NCBI GenBank assembly: GCA_963680875.1
Contig: OY804580.1
Coordinates: 113,277,534 to 113,341,533 of the forward strand
From: Bathymodiolus brooksi
Lineage: Eukaryota > Mollusca > Bivalvia > Mytilida > Modiolidae
Reading direction: 5' to 3'
DNA: 64,000 bases
Shown here piece by piece: positions 36,601-41,063 of the stretch. Made by a program: the position numbers and the translations under genes. The notes beneath the pieces are model-generated. The model saw only the letters and a list, made by a program, of their open reading frames with translations. It made no database searches and was not told where the DNA came from. The number at the start of each line of letters is the position of its first letter. Within the stretch, counting starts at the first letter, position 1.

Positions 36601-38438
36601 TATACAGTAGAGTGCTTTCAAAGTAATTTGGGCTAGGATTAGGGTTATGATGTTTAACACCACTTTCAGCAATATTTCTGTTATTTTCTAAAGTAATTTG
36701 GAGGACATTCTTATTTGGAATGCTTGATTGCCACAAATGTATGTTAAAGTTTTTAGGATCATTGAAATTATTTTTCTATAGTATGGACCTGTTTTCTTTT
36801 CTTTTTGTTTTATTTTATTTATTTAACAGTGAGGGACATATGGTAGACATCTTGTCTATTTTTATGACCCAAGTTTTTTTTTATTGGTTCTTAAATGCTG
36901 AAAATGAATAGAATTGTAGTGTAAAATTAAAAATAAAACATTGTTTCAGCCAATAAAGGTGAGTAAAGCAGAGTATTATTATTAATCACCATAACAACAA
37001 CCTCTAACCTCAAAATATTTTAGCTGGACATAACATTAATATGTAAAGGGTATTTAAGTTCTTTTTAAATATACAATTTGTTCATGACTCTGCCATCTTT
37101 ATCAAGTATGGTGTTTTATTACTTTTTATTTTTTTAAATATTGCAGGGGGTTAAAAAAGAATGAAATTATTTTGAATTTTGGAAATTAAAAAAATATTTA
37201 TATAGTGAAATTCACAGGTTTAGAGTAAGAAAGAATAATTTGTTTTCTCTTCATGGCAACAAACAATTTTTAACTAGATTATGTGTAGGAGAAAACAATT
37301 TGTTTACTGGGTAATGGCTGCTTAACCACAATAAGAATGAGATGAAAAGGGATATTCCCCGGCTTTGACACCGTACCGGTCTCCAGTTCACACATCAAGC
37401 CCGAATCAGTGTCACTCTTACACACTCTCAGTATTTTTTCTCCCGATTTGTCCTGGGTCTGCCTCCCTGTTTCAAGCCCCTCATCACCCATCTTCTTTCT
37501 TCTATCATATATCCTCCCAGAATCTGACTGTCATTACCAGTTATTCTTGTTTCCTTACCTCTTTTTCTTTCAAATTAAGAAATCTTGACAACAAGGACAT
37601 TTTTTTAGTCAATGAAATCAAAATTTTTAGTTTCTTGTTTCCACCTATGGTATATTCTAGTGTTCAGATTATTATTATCTATATCTGGCCGAAAGGGTCA
37701 TGTGACATGTTTCCATCATTTTGCATCAATTCTATTACTTGACTGCATCATCCATTGGTTTTTGAATTTTATTTTTGTCAAAGAAACCACTGAACAATAG
37801 TATTACAAATTTCAATGGATTGTAACATGTATGGGAAAATGTTTAAAAATCCCAAAAACAATTGTCTGGTCATGATTATGGTTTTCATACCATTTTCAAC
37901 AGTATTTCAGTTATTGGTGGAGGAAACCGGAGAAAACCACCTACCTGCTGCAAGTCACTCACAAGCTTAATGTTGTATCGAGTACTCTCACCATGAGAGA
38001 GTAATATAACTACCTCTCGCCTCAAATTATTCAACACAAAAAAAACCATAACATATGACATTAGAAATCCAGTTTCTGGCTTAGGACAGGCACAAAGAAA
38101 ATGACAGGGTCAAACTTCCTAATGGGATACCAACCCTCCTTAATAAGTAGATCTTCAGTTGTCCAATTGCATGGTGTAAATTTGTGTACCTTACATGTAT
38201 TTTTTATTGTGCAACTTCCGGTAATAATAGACTTTCAATGAAATTTATTTGGTTTTTTTTCTTCTTACAGCACCACTGCAGACATTGCGGAAAAATATTT
38301 TGTAACGACTGTATATCAAAGACTGTGAACAGTGGTCCTAATTCTCGACCTTCTAAAGTTTGTGATATATGCCATACAATTCTTGTACGAGACGCTTTAC
38401 CCTACTTCAGTTCGGAACCACCAAATTCACCCAGCTGA
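567..38438 (+). CDS. RABEP1-like: Rabaptin (Rab5 effector) with C-terminal FYVE finger; 13 exons, 5' end outside window
   Basis: Join 567-654, 4590-4621, 5278-5557, 7152-7276, 7755-7976, 8324-8422, 9202-9240, 15198-15299, 22951-23140, 24526-24692, 25742-25858, 27827-27937, 38271-38438. All introns are GT-AG and phases match throughout (1,740 nt, 579 residues plus stop). Rabaptins are endosomal coiled-coil proteins that bind Rab5-GTP and the exchange factor Rabex-5. Matches to remembered vertebrate rabaptin-5 include EWNLLQ, CDMCxNYExQLQx[20 protein letters not shown] and [22 protein letters not shown]. Residues 502-558 form a FYVE finger with eight Cys (511, 514, 527, 530, 535, 538, 555, 558) and KHHCRHCG, expected to bind PI3P. 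Vertebrate rabaptin-5, as I recall it, ends soon after the Rab5-binding region and lacks this finger. The N-terminal exons, including the Rab4-binding region, are off-window. Exon junctions are inferred, not checked against transcripts. Confidence 0.93.
935..1125 (-). mobile_element. tRNA-derived SINE, minus-strand copy
   Basis: Reads in reverse as the same family seen at 43085, 45930 and 47480. The shared pieces are ggcgtttaacgccactttcaacaatat, the aagtcactgacaaactttatcacataatg block, and a head ending in ccgcccctt. It lies within intron 1 of the visible gene. Confidence 0.65.
1169..1332. repeat. Long near-perfect inverted repeat (foldback, about 80-bp arms)
   Basis: The arms 1169-1248 and 1254-1332 are reverse complements with only a few mismatches, around a 5-bp centre. 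The transcript would form a hairpin of about 80 bp. It looks like a foldback or MITE-type element. An origin as a long-hairpin small-RNA source is possible but unsupported. Confidence 0.8.
1360..2177 (+). repeat. Direct duplication of about 180 bp (1360-1550 and 1999-2177)
   Basis: Both copies run from gggtttgtca through ctttcagctctattgtaatta and ggtccatgtgtgatagcttt to ttcttggattttgatataaa and a T tract, with only a few differences. The first carries a short extra piece near 1382. They are separated by about 450 bp of unremarkable AT-rich intron. They may be two copies of one dispersed repeat. Confidence 0.75.
2386..4569. repeat. 21-bp minisatellite, about 103 copies (intron 1)
   Basis: The unit is aataacaatataggtataat plus a, 21 bp, with common AAC/AAT and CAA/CAG variants and occasional 3-, 6- and 20-bp slips. 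Because 21 is divisible by three and no frame contains a stop, long false ORFs appear on both strands (NNNIGII forward, LLFIIPI reverse). It ends about 20-25 bp before the acceptor of the 32-nt exon. Confidence 0.97.
4590..4621 (+). CDS. RABEP1-like: Rabaptin microexon b (32 nt)
   Basis: The acceptor is tgattacag ending at 4589 and the donor is G/gtaagt at 4622. With the phase-1 base from the previous exon it reads [11 protein letters not shown], a short charged helix that leaves in phase 0. It sits only about 25 bp after the end of the 2.2 kb 21-bp array, so the array reaches into the normal branchpoint zone. Confidence 0.78.
4753..4894 (+). repeat. Tandem duplication, 71 bp x 2 (intron 2)
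   Basis: Two adjacent, almost identical copies start aagaaagtttttaa and end aacctctcacct. The rest of intron 2 (4895-5277) is plain AT-rich sequence in which I see nothing else. Confidence 0.85.
5278..5557 (+). CDS. RABEP1-like: Rabaptin exon c, linker region; first copy of a 72-bp repeat at its 3' end
   Basis: The acceptor is gttgtag ending at 5277 and the donor is ACAG/gtaaaa at 5558. The exon encodes [13 protein letters not shown], then a Ser/Asp/Asn-rich linker and [13 protein letters not shown]. This corresponds to the rabaptin-5 linker between coiled coils. EEFDGL lies where vertebrate rabaptin-5 has its DFGPL adaptor-binding motif, and could be a degenerate equivalent. The last 61 nt start a tandem repeat. 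Donors at 5630 and 5702 are in the same phase, so longer exon forms adding one or two 24-residue repeats are possible. Confidence 0.85.
5497..5890 (+). repeat. 72-bp tandem repeat carrying exon end plus 5' splice site, 5 copies plus a partial
   Basis: Copies start at 5497, 5569, 5641, 5713, 5786 and 5858 (partial). The first 61 nt of each copy equal the end of rabaptin exon c, followed by gtaaaacatat, so potential donors occur at 5558, 5630, 5702, 5775 and 5847. The first three copies stay in frame as a 24-residue repeat ([24 protein letters not shown], 24 aa with variation). Copy four has a 1-nt insertion that breaks the frame. Confidence 0.95.
6028..6208. mobile_element. Small MITE with TACAGTGGAA termini (181 bp)
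   Basis: It begins TACAGTGGAACTT and ends in the reverse complement, TTCCACTGTA. Internally, matched atccgaca/tgtcgga motifs fold together. TA at both ends suggests a TA-duplicating family (Tc1/mariner or pogo type). Confidence 0.75.
6336..6922 (+). mobile_element. Degenerate hAT-like DNA transposon with BED-finger remnant
   Basis: The terminal inverted repeats CATAGATGCCAACC (6336-6349) and its complement (6909-6922) are flanked by GATTAG direct repeats (6330-6335, 6923-6928). Inside, an ATG at 6629 opens [19 protein letters not shown] before a stop at 6695. In another frame from 6739 comes [19 protein letters not shown] plus RHH, the C2H2-type BED finger at the N-terminus of many hAT transposases. 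The catalytic region is absent. The usual hAT duplication is 8 bp, so the 6-bp match is only partial support. Confidence 0.7.
6629..6813 (+). pseudogene. Transposase N-terminal (BED zinc finger) fragment
   Basis: Short coding remnant inside the hAT-like element: a basic KKRKLGQQ leader, an in-frame stop at 6695-6697, a frameshift, then a Cys-Cys-His-type BED finger from 6739 to about 6810. It is broken by stop and frameshift and has no DDE domain, so it cannot make transposase. Confidence 0.6.
6958..7114. mobile_element. Small MITE with TACAGTGAAACCTGTC termini
   Basis: The left end is TACAGTGAAACCTGTCTTAACC; the right end is the imperfect complement ending gacagatttcattg. The interior contains the accggtttattcaaggtttgg pattern. 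It resembles the cleaner copy at 24252-24416. It lies just before exon d. Confidence 0.6.
7152..7276 (+). CDS. RABEP1-like: Rabaptin exon d
   Basis: The acceptor is ttgtttag ending at 7151 and the donor is CAACAG/gtcagt at 7277. Entry is phase 1. It encodes [19 protein letters not shown], then [19 protein letters not shown]. The GxRLVxxxEWNLLQ segment is a strongly conserved rabaptin signature just before the central coiled coil. Confidence 0.92.
7285..7738. repeat. 24-bp minisatellite, about 18 degenerate copies (intron 4)
   Basis: The unit is aaggtcatatgagagtcacatttg. The first nine or so copies (7290-7500) are regular and give false 8-residue repeat ORFs on both strands. Later copies diverge and are interrupted near 7565-7615. 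It fills nearly all of intron 4, from about 10 bp after the donor to about 17 bp before the next exon. Confidence 0.92.
7755..7976 (+). CDS. RABEP1-like: Rabaptin exon e, CDMC segment and coiled coil
   Basis: The acceptor is atttcag ending at 7754 and the donor is CAG/gtaggc at 7977. It encodes 74 residues: [20 protein letters not shown], then a long heptad-rich coiled coil. The CxxC and following NYExQLQxIQ match the conserved central region of rabaptin-5. In the family this part leads into the Rabex-5 and GGA binding coiled coil. Confidence 0.94.
8010..8245 (+). mobile_element. tRNA-derived SINE with (caaat/aaatc) tail
   Basis: The head gggcctgggtggctcaatgagttag resembles a tRNA A box region. 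The body has gcaagtgataaagtttaccag and ggtggttctctccatgatatagctgaaagtggcac. The tail is repeats of aaatc. It shares the second half with the other SINEs here but has a different head. It occupies most of intron 5. Confidence 0.7.
8324..8422 (+). CDS. RABEP1-like: Rabaptin exon f, coiled coil
   Basis: The acceptor is gttttag ending at 8323 and the donor is ATG/gtaggt at 8423. It encodes 33 residues starting [19 protein letters not shown], a heptad pattern with phase 0 at both ends. It corresponds to the rabaptin-5 stretch rich in LEELQQ-type heptads. Confidence 0.88.
8423..8900. other. Intron 6, unique AT-rich part
   Basis: No gene or clear repeat was seen between the donor at 8423 and the acceptor-containing repeat that begins near 8900. 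Confidence 0.5.
8900..9201 (+). repeat. About 46-bp tandem repeat carrying copied 3' splice site of exon g
   Basis: The unit is tttcatgatgtgtacctt, then atattttacagaaatcattaacagaaaa. At least six copies precede exon g. Copies ending near 9015, 9061 and 9107 contain the full acceptor plus the first 13 or so bases of the exon. Two early copies and one late copy have cactcttagag in place of the acceptor. The true exon starts in the final unit. Confidence 0.9.
9202..9240 (+). CDS. RABEP1-like: Rabaptin microexon g (39 nt)
   Basis: The acceptor is tattttacag ending at 9201 and the donor is GAG/gtcagt at 9241. It encodes [13 protein letters not shown], matching the SREQVSEE stretch of vertebrate rabaptin-5, phase 0 at both ends. 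The acceptor and the first bases of the exon are copied several times just upstream (8900-9160). Which copy is used therefore needs transcript evidence, although only the last one continues into conserved protein. Confidence 0.85.
9271..10273. repeat. 25-bp minisatellite, about 40 copies (intron 7, 5' end)
   Basis: The unit is agaattaccgtcatcag plus gtacactc, with C/T at the CCG/CTG position and CAT/CTT variants. It starts 30 bp after the donor of exon g. Each unit contains CAG/GTAC, a weak donor-like sequence. With period 25 the frame rotates, giving a false 75-nt peptide repeat that continues from exon g. Confidence 0.97.
10274..10630 (+). mobile_element. Unique intron sequence with SINE fragment (about 10510-10615)
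   Basis: 10274-10500 shows nothing recognisable. 10510-10615 carries caccactaaagttg, gataaagtttgtcagtgaattg and gggtcag, the middle of the dispersed SINE family, plus strand, without head or tail. Confidence 0.5.
10631..15156. mobile_element. TIR element (TACAGTCAAACCTG) inflated by an internal 34-bp satellite
   Basis: The left end is TACAGTCAAACCTGTATATAAAGG and the right end is ccggtttgacta, a decayed complement. The same termini and interior (ctcaagagaacctgaaaat, ggttaaaattata, ttcattaatg) enclose only two or one 34-bp units at 39200-39892 and 41803-42042. This copy is thus a non-autonomous TA-target element whose internal unit has multiplied to about 4.4 kb. Confidence 0.85.
10755..15140. 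repeat. 34-bp satellite, about 129 copies
   Basis: The unit is ccctttatagactatgatgtgttatatagaggtg. Variants include gacagtgatg, gacaatgatg, a 2-bp-shorter gactgatg form, and gatctg. Adjacent units are mostly identical, suggesting recent expansion or active homogenisation. The variants recur in runs, hinting at higher-order duplication. Confidence 0.97.
15198..15299 (+). CDS. RABEP1-like: Rabaptin exon h
   Basis: The acceptor is tattttcag ending at 15197 and the donor is GAG/gtatgt at 15300. It encodes 34 residues: [20 protein letters not shown] and then INLPNNME. It matches LVRLQKDNDSLQGKHS and the following short loop in rabaptin-5. Phase 0 at both ends. Confidence 0.92.
15414..15760. mobile_element. 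Dispersed element with (taaag)n head
   Basis: It starts taaagtaaagtaaattttatttcaagtcgg, then acatatatacatttaacaaataacatgac. The same start occurs at 41857-41925 nested in another element. The remainder to 15760 is AT-rich and unremarkable. The class is unknown; the short tandem head suggests the tail of a retroposon on the opposite strand. Confidence 0.5.
15761..17130 (+). repeat. 1.4-kb block, copy 1 of 3
   Basis: It consists of a unique 5' part (from tttgtaatattttatgacatc), four 73-bp units at 15965-16256, about 470 bp of unique sequence, and a 46-bp minisatellite at 16738-17127 (8-9 units). The whole block is repeated at 17131 and 18566 with very high identity. Confidence 0.95.
17131..18565 (+). 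repeat. 1.4-kb block, copy 2 of 3
   Basis: Same order as copy 1, with three instead of four 73-bp units, and a 46-bp minisatellite at about 18033-18561 with 11-12 units. The junction to copy 3 falls at the same base of the 46-bp unit as the copy 1/2 junction (ggggttcta/ttttgtaat). Confidence 0.95.
18566..21943 (+). repeat. 1.4-kb block, copy 3 of 3, with expanded 46-bp minisatellite
   Basis: The first 900 bp match copies 1 and 2. The 46-bp array then runs 19467-21943 (about 54 units; cacttgatggggttctag core, with ccattg/ccgttg, gtgtgag and ggcttc variants). Internal segments with rare variants (tgttgtttgag, ttgttggagcag) recur about 645 bp apart, a higher-order duplication. Confidence 0.95.
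21944..22950. other. Intron 8, 3' part; contains a hairpin element
   Basis: Mostly unique AT-rich sequence with no ORF of interest. The only structure is the inverted repeat listed separately at 22461-22614. Confidence 0.5.
22461..22614. repeat. Inverted repeat with about 60-bp arms
   Basis: Left arm aaggattgatcgcaatta, then tgttcggttcat, aataacctc and caggttatacac; the right arm is the reverse complement with several mismatches, ending aatcctt. The centre is about 25 bp. It is consistent with a foldback MITE inside intron 8. Confidence 0.75.
22951..23140 (+). CDS. RABEP1-like: Rabaptin exon i
   Basis: The acceptor is atttaacag ending at 22950 and the donor is CTGG/gtaaat at 23141. It encodes [17 protein letters not shown], then [20 protein letters not shown]. 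This is one of the best conserved rabaptin blocks (vertebrate LVLKYREDII and FLKEQIQAEQ). It leaves in phase 1. Reading through the donor reaches a stop at 23158-23160. Confidence 0.95.
23161..23445. other. Intron 9, 5' part
   Basis: No gene and no recognisable repeat. A reverse ORF here has no family resemblance and overlaps the end of a real exon, so it is not reported as coding. Confidence 0.4.
23446..24195. mobile_element. Dispersed element with hairpin end and about 155-bp internal repeats
   Basis: It opens with agctcaccttgccaaaggcaaggtgagc (a hairpin), then five repeats about 155 bp apart (ttctcctctgaaac at 23531, 23686, 23846, 24000, 24155). Each repeat carries aacttggtaggaagcatcta, tcgtcccgatcc and acaaacatggccg. 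A relative lies at 41064. The shape recalls bivalve non-autonomous elements, but I cannot assign a superfamily. Confidence 0.7.
24252..24416. mobile_element. MITE, 165 bp, TIR TACAGTGAAACCTGTCTA
   Basis: The ends TACAGTGAAACCTGTCTA and TAGACAGGTTTTACTGTA are near-perfect complements, with TA at both edges. It has no coding capacity. Probably a pogo/Tc1-mariner-type derivative. Confidence 0.85.
24526..24692 (+). CDS. RABEP1-like: Rabaptin exon j, coiled coil before the Rab5-binding region
   Basis: The acceptor is gatttttag ending at 24525 and the donor is AGG/gtgagt at 24693. It encodes [20 protein letters not shown] and then [20 protein letters not shown]. It forms heptads continuous with the C-terminal coiled coil. 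The last 33 nt of the exon plus its donor are the founder unit of the 70-bp tandem array that follows. Confidence 0.9.
24660..25200 (+). repeat. 70-bp tandem repeat carrying exon j end plus 5' splice site, about 8 copies
   Basis: Copies start at 24660 (in the exon), 24730, 24800, 24870, 24940, 25010, about 25087 and about 25157. Each has caacaacaggtggcagaaca, gtcagaaatcagg/gtgagtac and then about 37 bp of intron. The last two are more diverged (gttggtac, gtgggtac). Each copy also has aacaacag upstream of a 24-nt in-frame VAEQSEIR block bounded by AG and GT. Confidence 0.95.
25201..25741. other. Intron 10, 3' part
   Basis: AT-rich unique sequence, no gene or repeat seen, ending in the T-rich acceptor of exon k. 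Confidence 0.5.
25742..25858 (+). CDS. RABEP1-like: Rabaptin exon k, Rab5-binding coiled coil
   Basis: The acceptor is a long T tract plus cag ending at 25741 and the donor is TTACAG/gtaaat at 25859. It encodes 39 residues ending [14 protein letters not shown], nearly identical to the Rab5-binding C-terminal segment of vertebrate rabaptin-5. The final CAGTCATTACAG plus donor is amplified as the 21-bp array directly downstream. Confidence 0.95.
25847..26365 (+). repeat. 21-bp minisatellite carrying exon k end plus 5' splice site (left part)
   Basis: The unit is cagtcattacag/gtaaataaa, whose first copy is the last 12 nt of exon k and its donor. About 25 units follow with minor variants (gtcgtt, gttgtt, gtcatttac, taaatagact). 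Every intact unit keeps CAG/GTAAAT, so the intron begins with a series of near-identical donors. The array is interrupted at 26365 by a transposon and resumes at 27323. Confidence 0.96.
26366..27322 (-). mobile_element. Non-autonomous TA-target element (957 bp) inserted in the 21-bp minisatellite
   Basis: It starts CCGTAACTTCTAATTAAAGC and ends with gcgtctattagaagaaatacgg, imperfect complements, each flanked by TA (26364-26365, 27323-27324) that belongs to the minisatellite unit gtaaata. A C13 tract lies near the left end. A minus-strand coding remnant is inside. TA duplication fits a Tc1/mariner-type element. Confidence 0.85.
26716..26919 (-). pseudogene. Captured protein-domain remnant in the TA-target element
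   Basis: The minus strand reads [20 protein letters not shown], then [31 protein letters not shown] and a short tail, with a stop just upstream and no good ATG. The pattern xGHVP, GGKI..VTG, LELPCxYxFxG resembles a small domain I remember from many uncharacterised invertebrate and fish proteins linked with repetitive genes. I cannot name the family. Probably non-functional. Confidence 0.4.
27323..27610 (+). repeat. 21-bp minisatellite, right part after the transposon
   Basis: Continuation of the array interrupted at 26365: about 12 units of gtcattacaggtaaataaaca plus degenerate ones to about 27610. After it, 27611-27826 is ordinary intron with a few weak related motifs (cagtcatggcagaaaaaac) before the acceptor of exon l. 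Confidence 0.92.
27827..27937 (+). CDS. RABEP1-like: Rabaptin exon l, end of Rab5-binding region and first half of FYVE finger
   Basis: The acceptor is atattgcag ending at 27826 and the donor is AAG/gtaatg at 27938. It encodes [20 protein letters not shown], then [16 protein letters not shown]. The first residues finish the rabaptin coiled coil. The Trp and the CxxC pair followed by FSVTKRK are the N-terminal half of a FYVE finger, very like that of EEA1. Confidence 0.95.
27985..36215. repeat. 48-bp satellite, about 170 copies (intron 12)
   Basis: The unit is gacctttttgtactactact, acatgtattagagtacactt, gatattta, 48 bp. Main variants are CTA/CTG, CTTGAT/CTGGAT, TTTAGA/TTTTGA, and length changes in the (CTA)n part. 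No stop occurs in two opposite-strand frames, producing false ORFs up to 294 codons. Marker units (tactattactac, gtgttag, gacatttttgtactgatac, catgtatttag) recur in the same order near 28530, 29735, 30840, 31855, 33785 and 34650, showing higher-order blocks of about 0.9-1.9 kb. Confidence 0.98.
36216..38270. other. Intron 12, 3' part (non-satellite)
   Basis: No gene. It contains a short SINE fragment (about 36640-36690, minus), a GC-richer, pyrimidine-rich patch at 37350-37515 (ccggtctccagttcacacat and following) that looks foreign to its surroundings and may be an old dispersed element, and a SINE copy at 37862-38030 listed separately. The rest is AT-rich unique sequence. Confidence 0.5.
37862..38030 (-). 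mobile_element. tRNA-derived SINE, minus-strand partial copy
   Basis: Reads in reverse as the SINE body: accattttcaacagtatttcag, ggtggaggaaaccgg and gcaagtcactcacaagc. The head is truncated. Just upstream of the final exon's acceptor region. Confidence 0.65.
38271..38438 (+). CDS. RABEP1-like: Rabaptin terminal coding exon m, second half of FYVE finger and stop
   Basis: The acceptor is cttcttacag ending at 38270. It encodes [19 protein letters not shown], then [12 protein letters not shown] and a short tail ending SPS. The HHCRHCG basic motif and the remaining Cys pairs complete the eight zinc ligands started in the previous exon. The stop TGA is at 38436-38438. This exon is 10.3 kb from the previous one, but the split motif makes the pairing secure. 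Confidence 0.96.
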   Translation, partial: HHCRHCGKIFCNDCISKTVNSGPNSRPSKVCDICHTILVRDALPYFSSEPPNSPS

Positions 38439-38720
38439 AAGAATGAGCCATTTGTTGTACTGTTGTTTTAATTTATTGTTAAGTTGTATAAGTGTATTAT
38501 TTGTTATGTTATAACTGAGTAAATTGTTGGAAGAATTGTCAAACGGAATCGGACATAGTGGCAGGATGTTCAATTTGGATCTAACCTTTTGTTATGGAGA
38601 CTTTAATAATAATTTGTGTGTAAAACCACGGACTATAAGTTTCTTCCGTAGTTAGGTATCTCATTAAAATGTGGAAGTCATGTTCATCTTTTTAAATAAA
38701 GCACTTGTTGATAGTTTGTT
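38439..38720 (+). other. RABEP1-like: Rabaptin 3' UTR
   Basis: AT-rich non-coding sequence after the stop, up to just past the first AATAAA. Its exact end is inferred from the signal. A longer form could use the second AATAAA near 39034. Confidence 0.6.
38695..38700 (+). terminator. Polyadenylation signal AATAAA
   Basis: A canonical AATAAA lies 257 bp after the stop and is followed within about 10-25 bp by a GT-rich stretch (cttgttgatagtttgtt), the usual arrangement of a cleavage site. A second AATAAA at 39034-39039 is a possible alternative. Confidence 0.7.
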
Positions 38721-39199
38721 ATAGAATACAGCACACACAAGTCTTTGATTTCTCCGTTCAACATCGGTTCGGTAATAATTGAGTAGAGAAAAACTTTCAT
38801 ACACTCTGTCCTTGACTTTCTAGGTATATTCACAGGAGTATGTATATACACTGTGTTGTGTACAAACAGTATCAGGTAATCATATGCTATCATATCATCC
38901 AAAATGTATGAATATGACCAATTTCTTTTTAAAGGTCTGGAGATGAGTTTCAGTGGAGACATGTAATTCTATGTATTTAAGTATAACATAACTGGTCATA
39001 CACAAGCCAGTTTCTTATTGAACAAGTGATAGAAATAAAAGTTATTGACCAATGAAAACATTTCTTTCTTAAAAATGTGAATTTCATATTACATACTGTA
39101 ATGTTATACAGAGGGTAAATGACAGTATATTGGTAAACTTTTTGCTGATATAAAAATATGTTTGTTTTTCTTTGTGCTTTATGATTAACATATTAGTTT
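38721..39199. other. Downstream flank of the rabaptin gene
   Basis: AT-rich, no gene seen. Holds a second AATAAA (39034-39039). A short reverse ORF has no family resemblance. Confidence 0.4.
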
Positions 39200-39892
39200 T
39201 ACAGTTATTCCTGTATTTAAAGGACACTCAAGAGAACCTGAAAATGTGCCCTTTATCAGCAGTTACCCTTTATCATCTTCGCTAGCCAAGGGTTACGATC
39301 CGCTCTACTCATCTTCACCCTTGGCATCGTTAGACGGATTTTCGAGGTCACACGGTGACGATTTATATGTAATGCAGCTAGTGGTAGCTGCAACCAATCA
39401 GAACGCACTGTACACTTCCAGTCTTCGTGCCAACAAAGACATCTTTTCCGTCTATAATAACCGTTATAGATTTGCTCTGATTGTCTGTCAATGATTTTAT
39501 ATTAATTTTTTCACAAATCTTCACTTGAAAATCAGCCATATTATAATCTCGAGTCAATTTTCAGGGCATTAAAATGAAAGGAAATGAAAGCCTCGCGTCG
39601 ATTGGCTGAAAATGACATCATTACAAAGGGCATAACTGTCAAATCCAGCAGGTGGCAGTGCTCGGGAATTACGAAAATCCGTCTAACGATACCAAGGGTG
39701 AAGATGAGTAGAGCGGATCGTAACCCTTGGCTAGCGAAGATGCACTTTATATGCAGGTTAAAACTAAATTCATTATTCATTAATGGGAGAAATGAGACTG
39801 CCCTTTATAGACAGTGATTAGTTATATAGAGATGCCCTTTATAGACAGTGATTAGTTATATAGAGATGCCATTTAAGGCAGGTTTGACTGTA
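39200..39892. mobile_element. TIR element (same family as 10631-15156), two 34-bp-type units, with nested insertion
   Basis: The left end is TACAGTTATTCCTGTATTTAAAGG and the right end is aaggcaggtttgactgta, matching the family in the large intron-7 element. The internal unit ccctttatagacagtgatta, gttatatagagatg occurs about twice. A separate inverted-repeat element interrupts it at 39274-39742. Confidence 0.85.
39274..39742. mobile_element. hAT-like MITE, 469 bp with about 70-bp TIRs, nested
   Basis: Termini catcttcgctagccaagggt and onward for about 70 bp match the reverse complement of the right end with one mismatch. It is flanked by 8-bp near-repeats ccctttat (39266-39273) and cactttat (39743-39750), as hAT elements produce. 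No transposase. Short ORFs on both strands here are by-products. Confidence 0.88.
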
Positions 39893-41063
39893 TTTGGATA
39901 GACATCACTCCATGATGACAAAATTTTATTACAAAGAAGCCATTTTTTTTAGTTTTGCCATTAAAGGAACAGTTACTGATACAGTCATCTTGTGAAGGCT
40001 GATAATGATTTCTCTCACTTCTAAAAGTGATATTAAATAGCATACTATTAATACTTCTGAGTGGGAAAAATTCAAAATATAACAATCTTCTGATCATAGA
40101 TATGCATTTATACATGTACATCTGTGGTGAATAACAACGGAACCCTACAAAACACAATTATTTTCGCTGATTAAAAATTTCTACATACATATGTATATTG
40201 TCTCCCATGATCACTGGAGCAGTCCGAAATTATGTGTGTTGTATTTCAACTGAAAACATGTGGGTTTTTTTTTTTGCAAGGTCTCGGTATTAGCTAGTGC
40301 AGCACAATGCTTAGATGTTCTACTATGAACACATCCTGGATTTCTTTATGAATACACAGCAAATTGAAGATCACGGGTCACAGAAAATATTTTTTTGTTT
40401 AAATCACTCCTCTCGATACCAAATTACTACAACCATATACATATCAATATGTTGTATCTAATAGCCACATCACACACAGATGGTAGAATAGTCTAGTGTA
40501 AGACAATTCAGGCTGAAGCAAAAAGAATGTAAAAATCATTTGTTCTGTACTGTAAATGAATAGTAATTCACAATAGATACAGAAGATGTATTTCATGGTA
40601 CATTTGTTTAACTTCTTTAATTTAATTAATTCATACTTGTGTAGTGTATAAAATAGTCAATTTTGAAATTTTGTTTGATAGTTCATTCAGGTTTAAATGT
40701 TCAAATTCAAGTTTACATTTTCTTACTAATTGATATTTCATTTGAAAGTTTAAATGCCTTTGTACACATGTTGCATATGTGTATATTTTATACATCCAGG
40801 AACACTATGATTTGGTGATCTCTGTAGGATGGATTACAACATATGGATACTAGTAATTTAGTTTGTCATGTATCTGAAAATTGTTTGAAATAGCTTTGTG
40901 TGGAAGGACATATACATGTGTATCTAGATAAAACAAGATTACTAATAGTAATACGTCAAGAGAACATATTATTTAGGTTTGTACCAGGTGACATTTCCAT
41001 GTTATCTACAGACTTACCATATGACATGTCCCAGATGTGTATCACATGACAGGTCCAGGCTTT
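39893..41063. other. Intergenic, nothing recognised
   Basis: AT-rich sequence with no gene, tandem repeat or clear mobile element that I can identify. A reverse ORF (39873-40157) has no domain features. Confidence 0.45.

Noticed and set aside
37279..37491. 70-codon minus-strand ORF with hydrophilic N-terminus
   Set aside because: Lies inside intron 12 in a GC-richer patch that is more likely an old dispersed element; no known domain, no splice partners.
39246..39817. Short ORFs around the nested inverted repeat
   Set aside because: They mirror each other because of the 70-bp terminal repeats; no protein similarity recognised.
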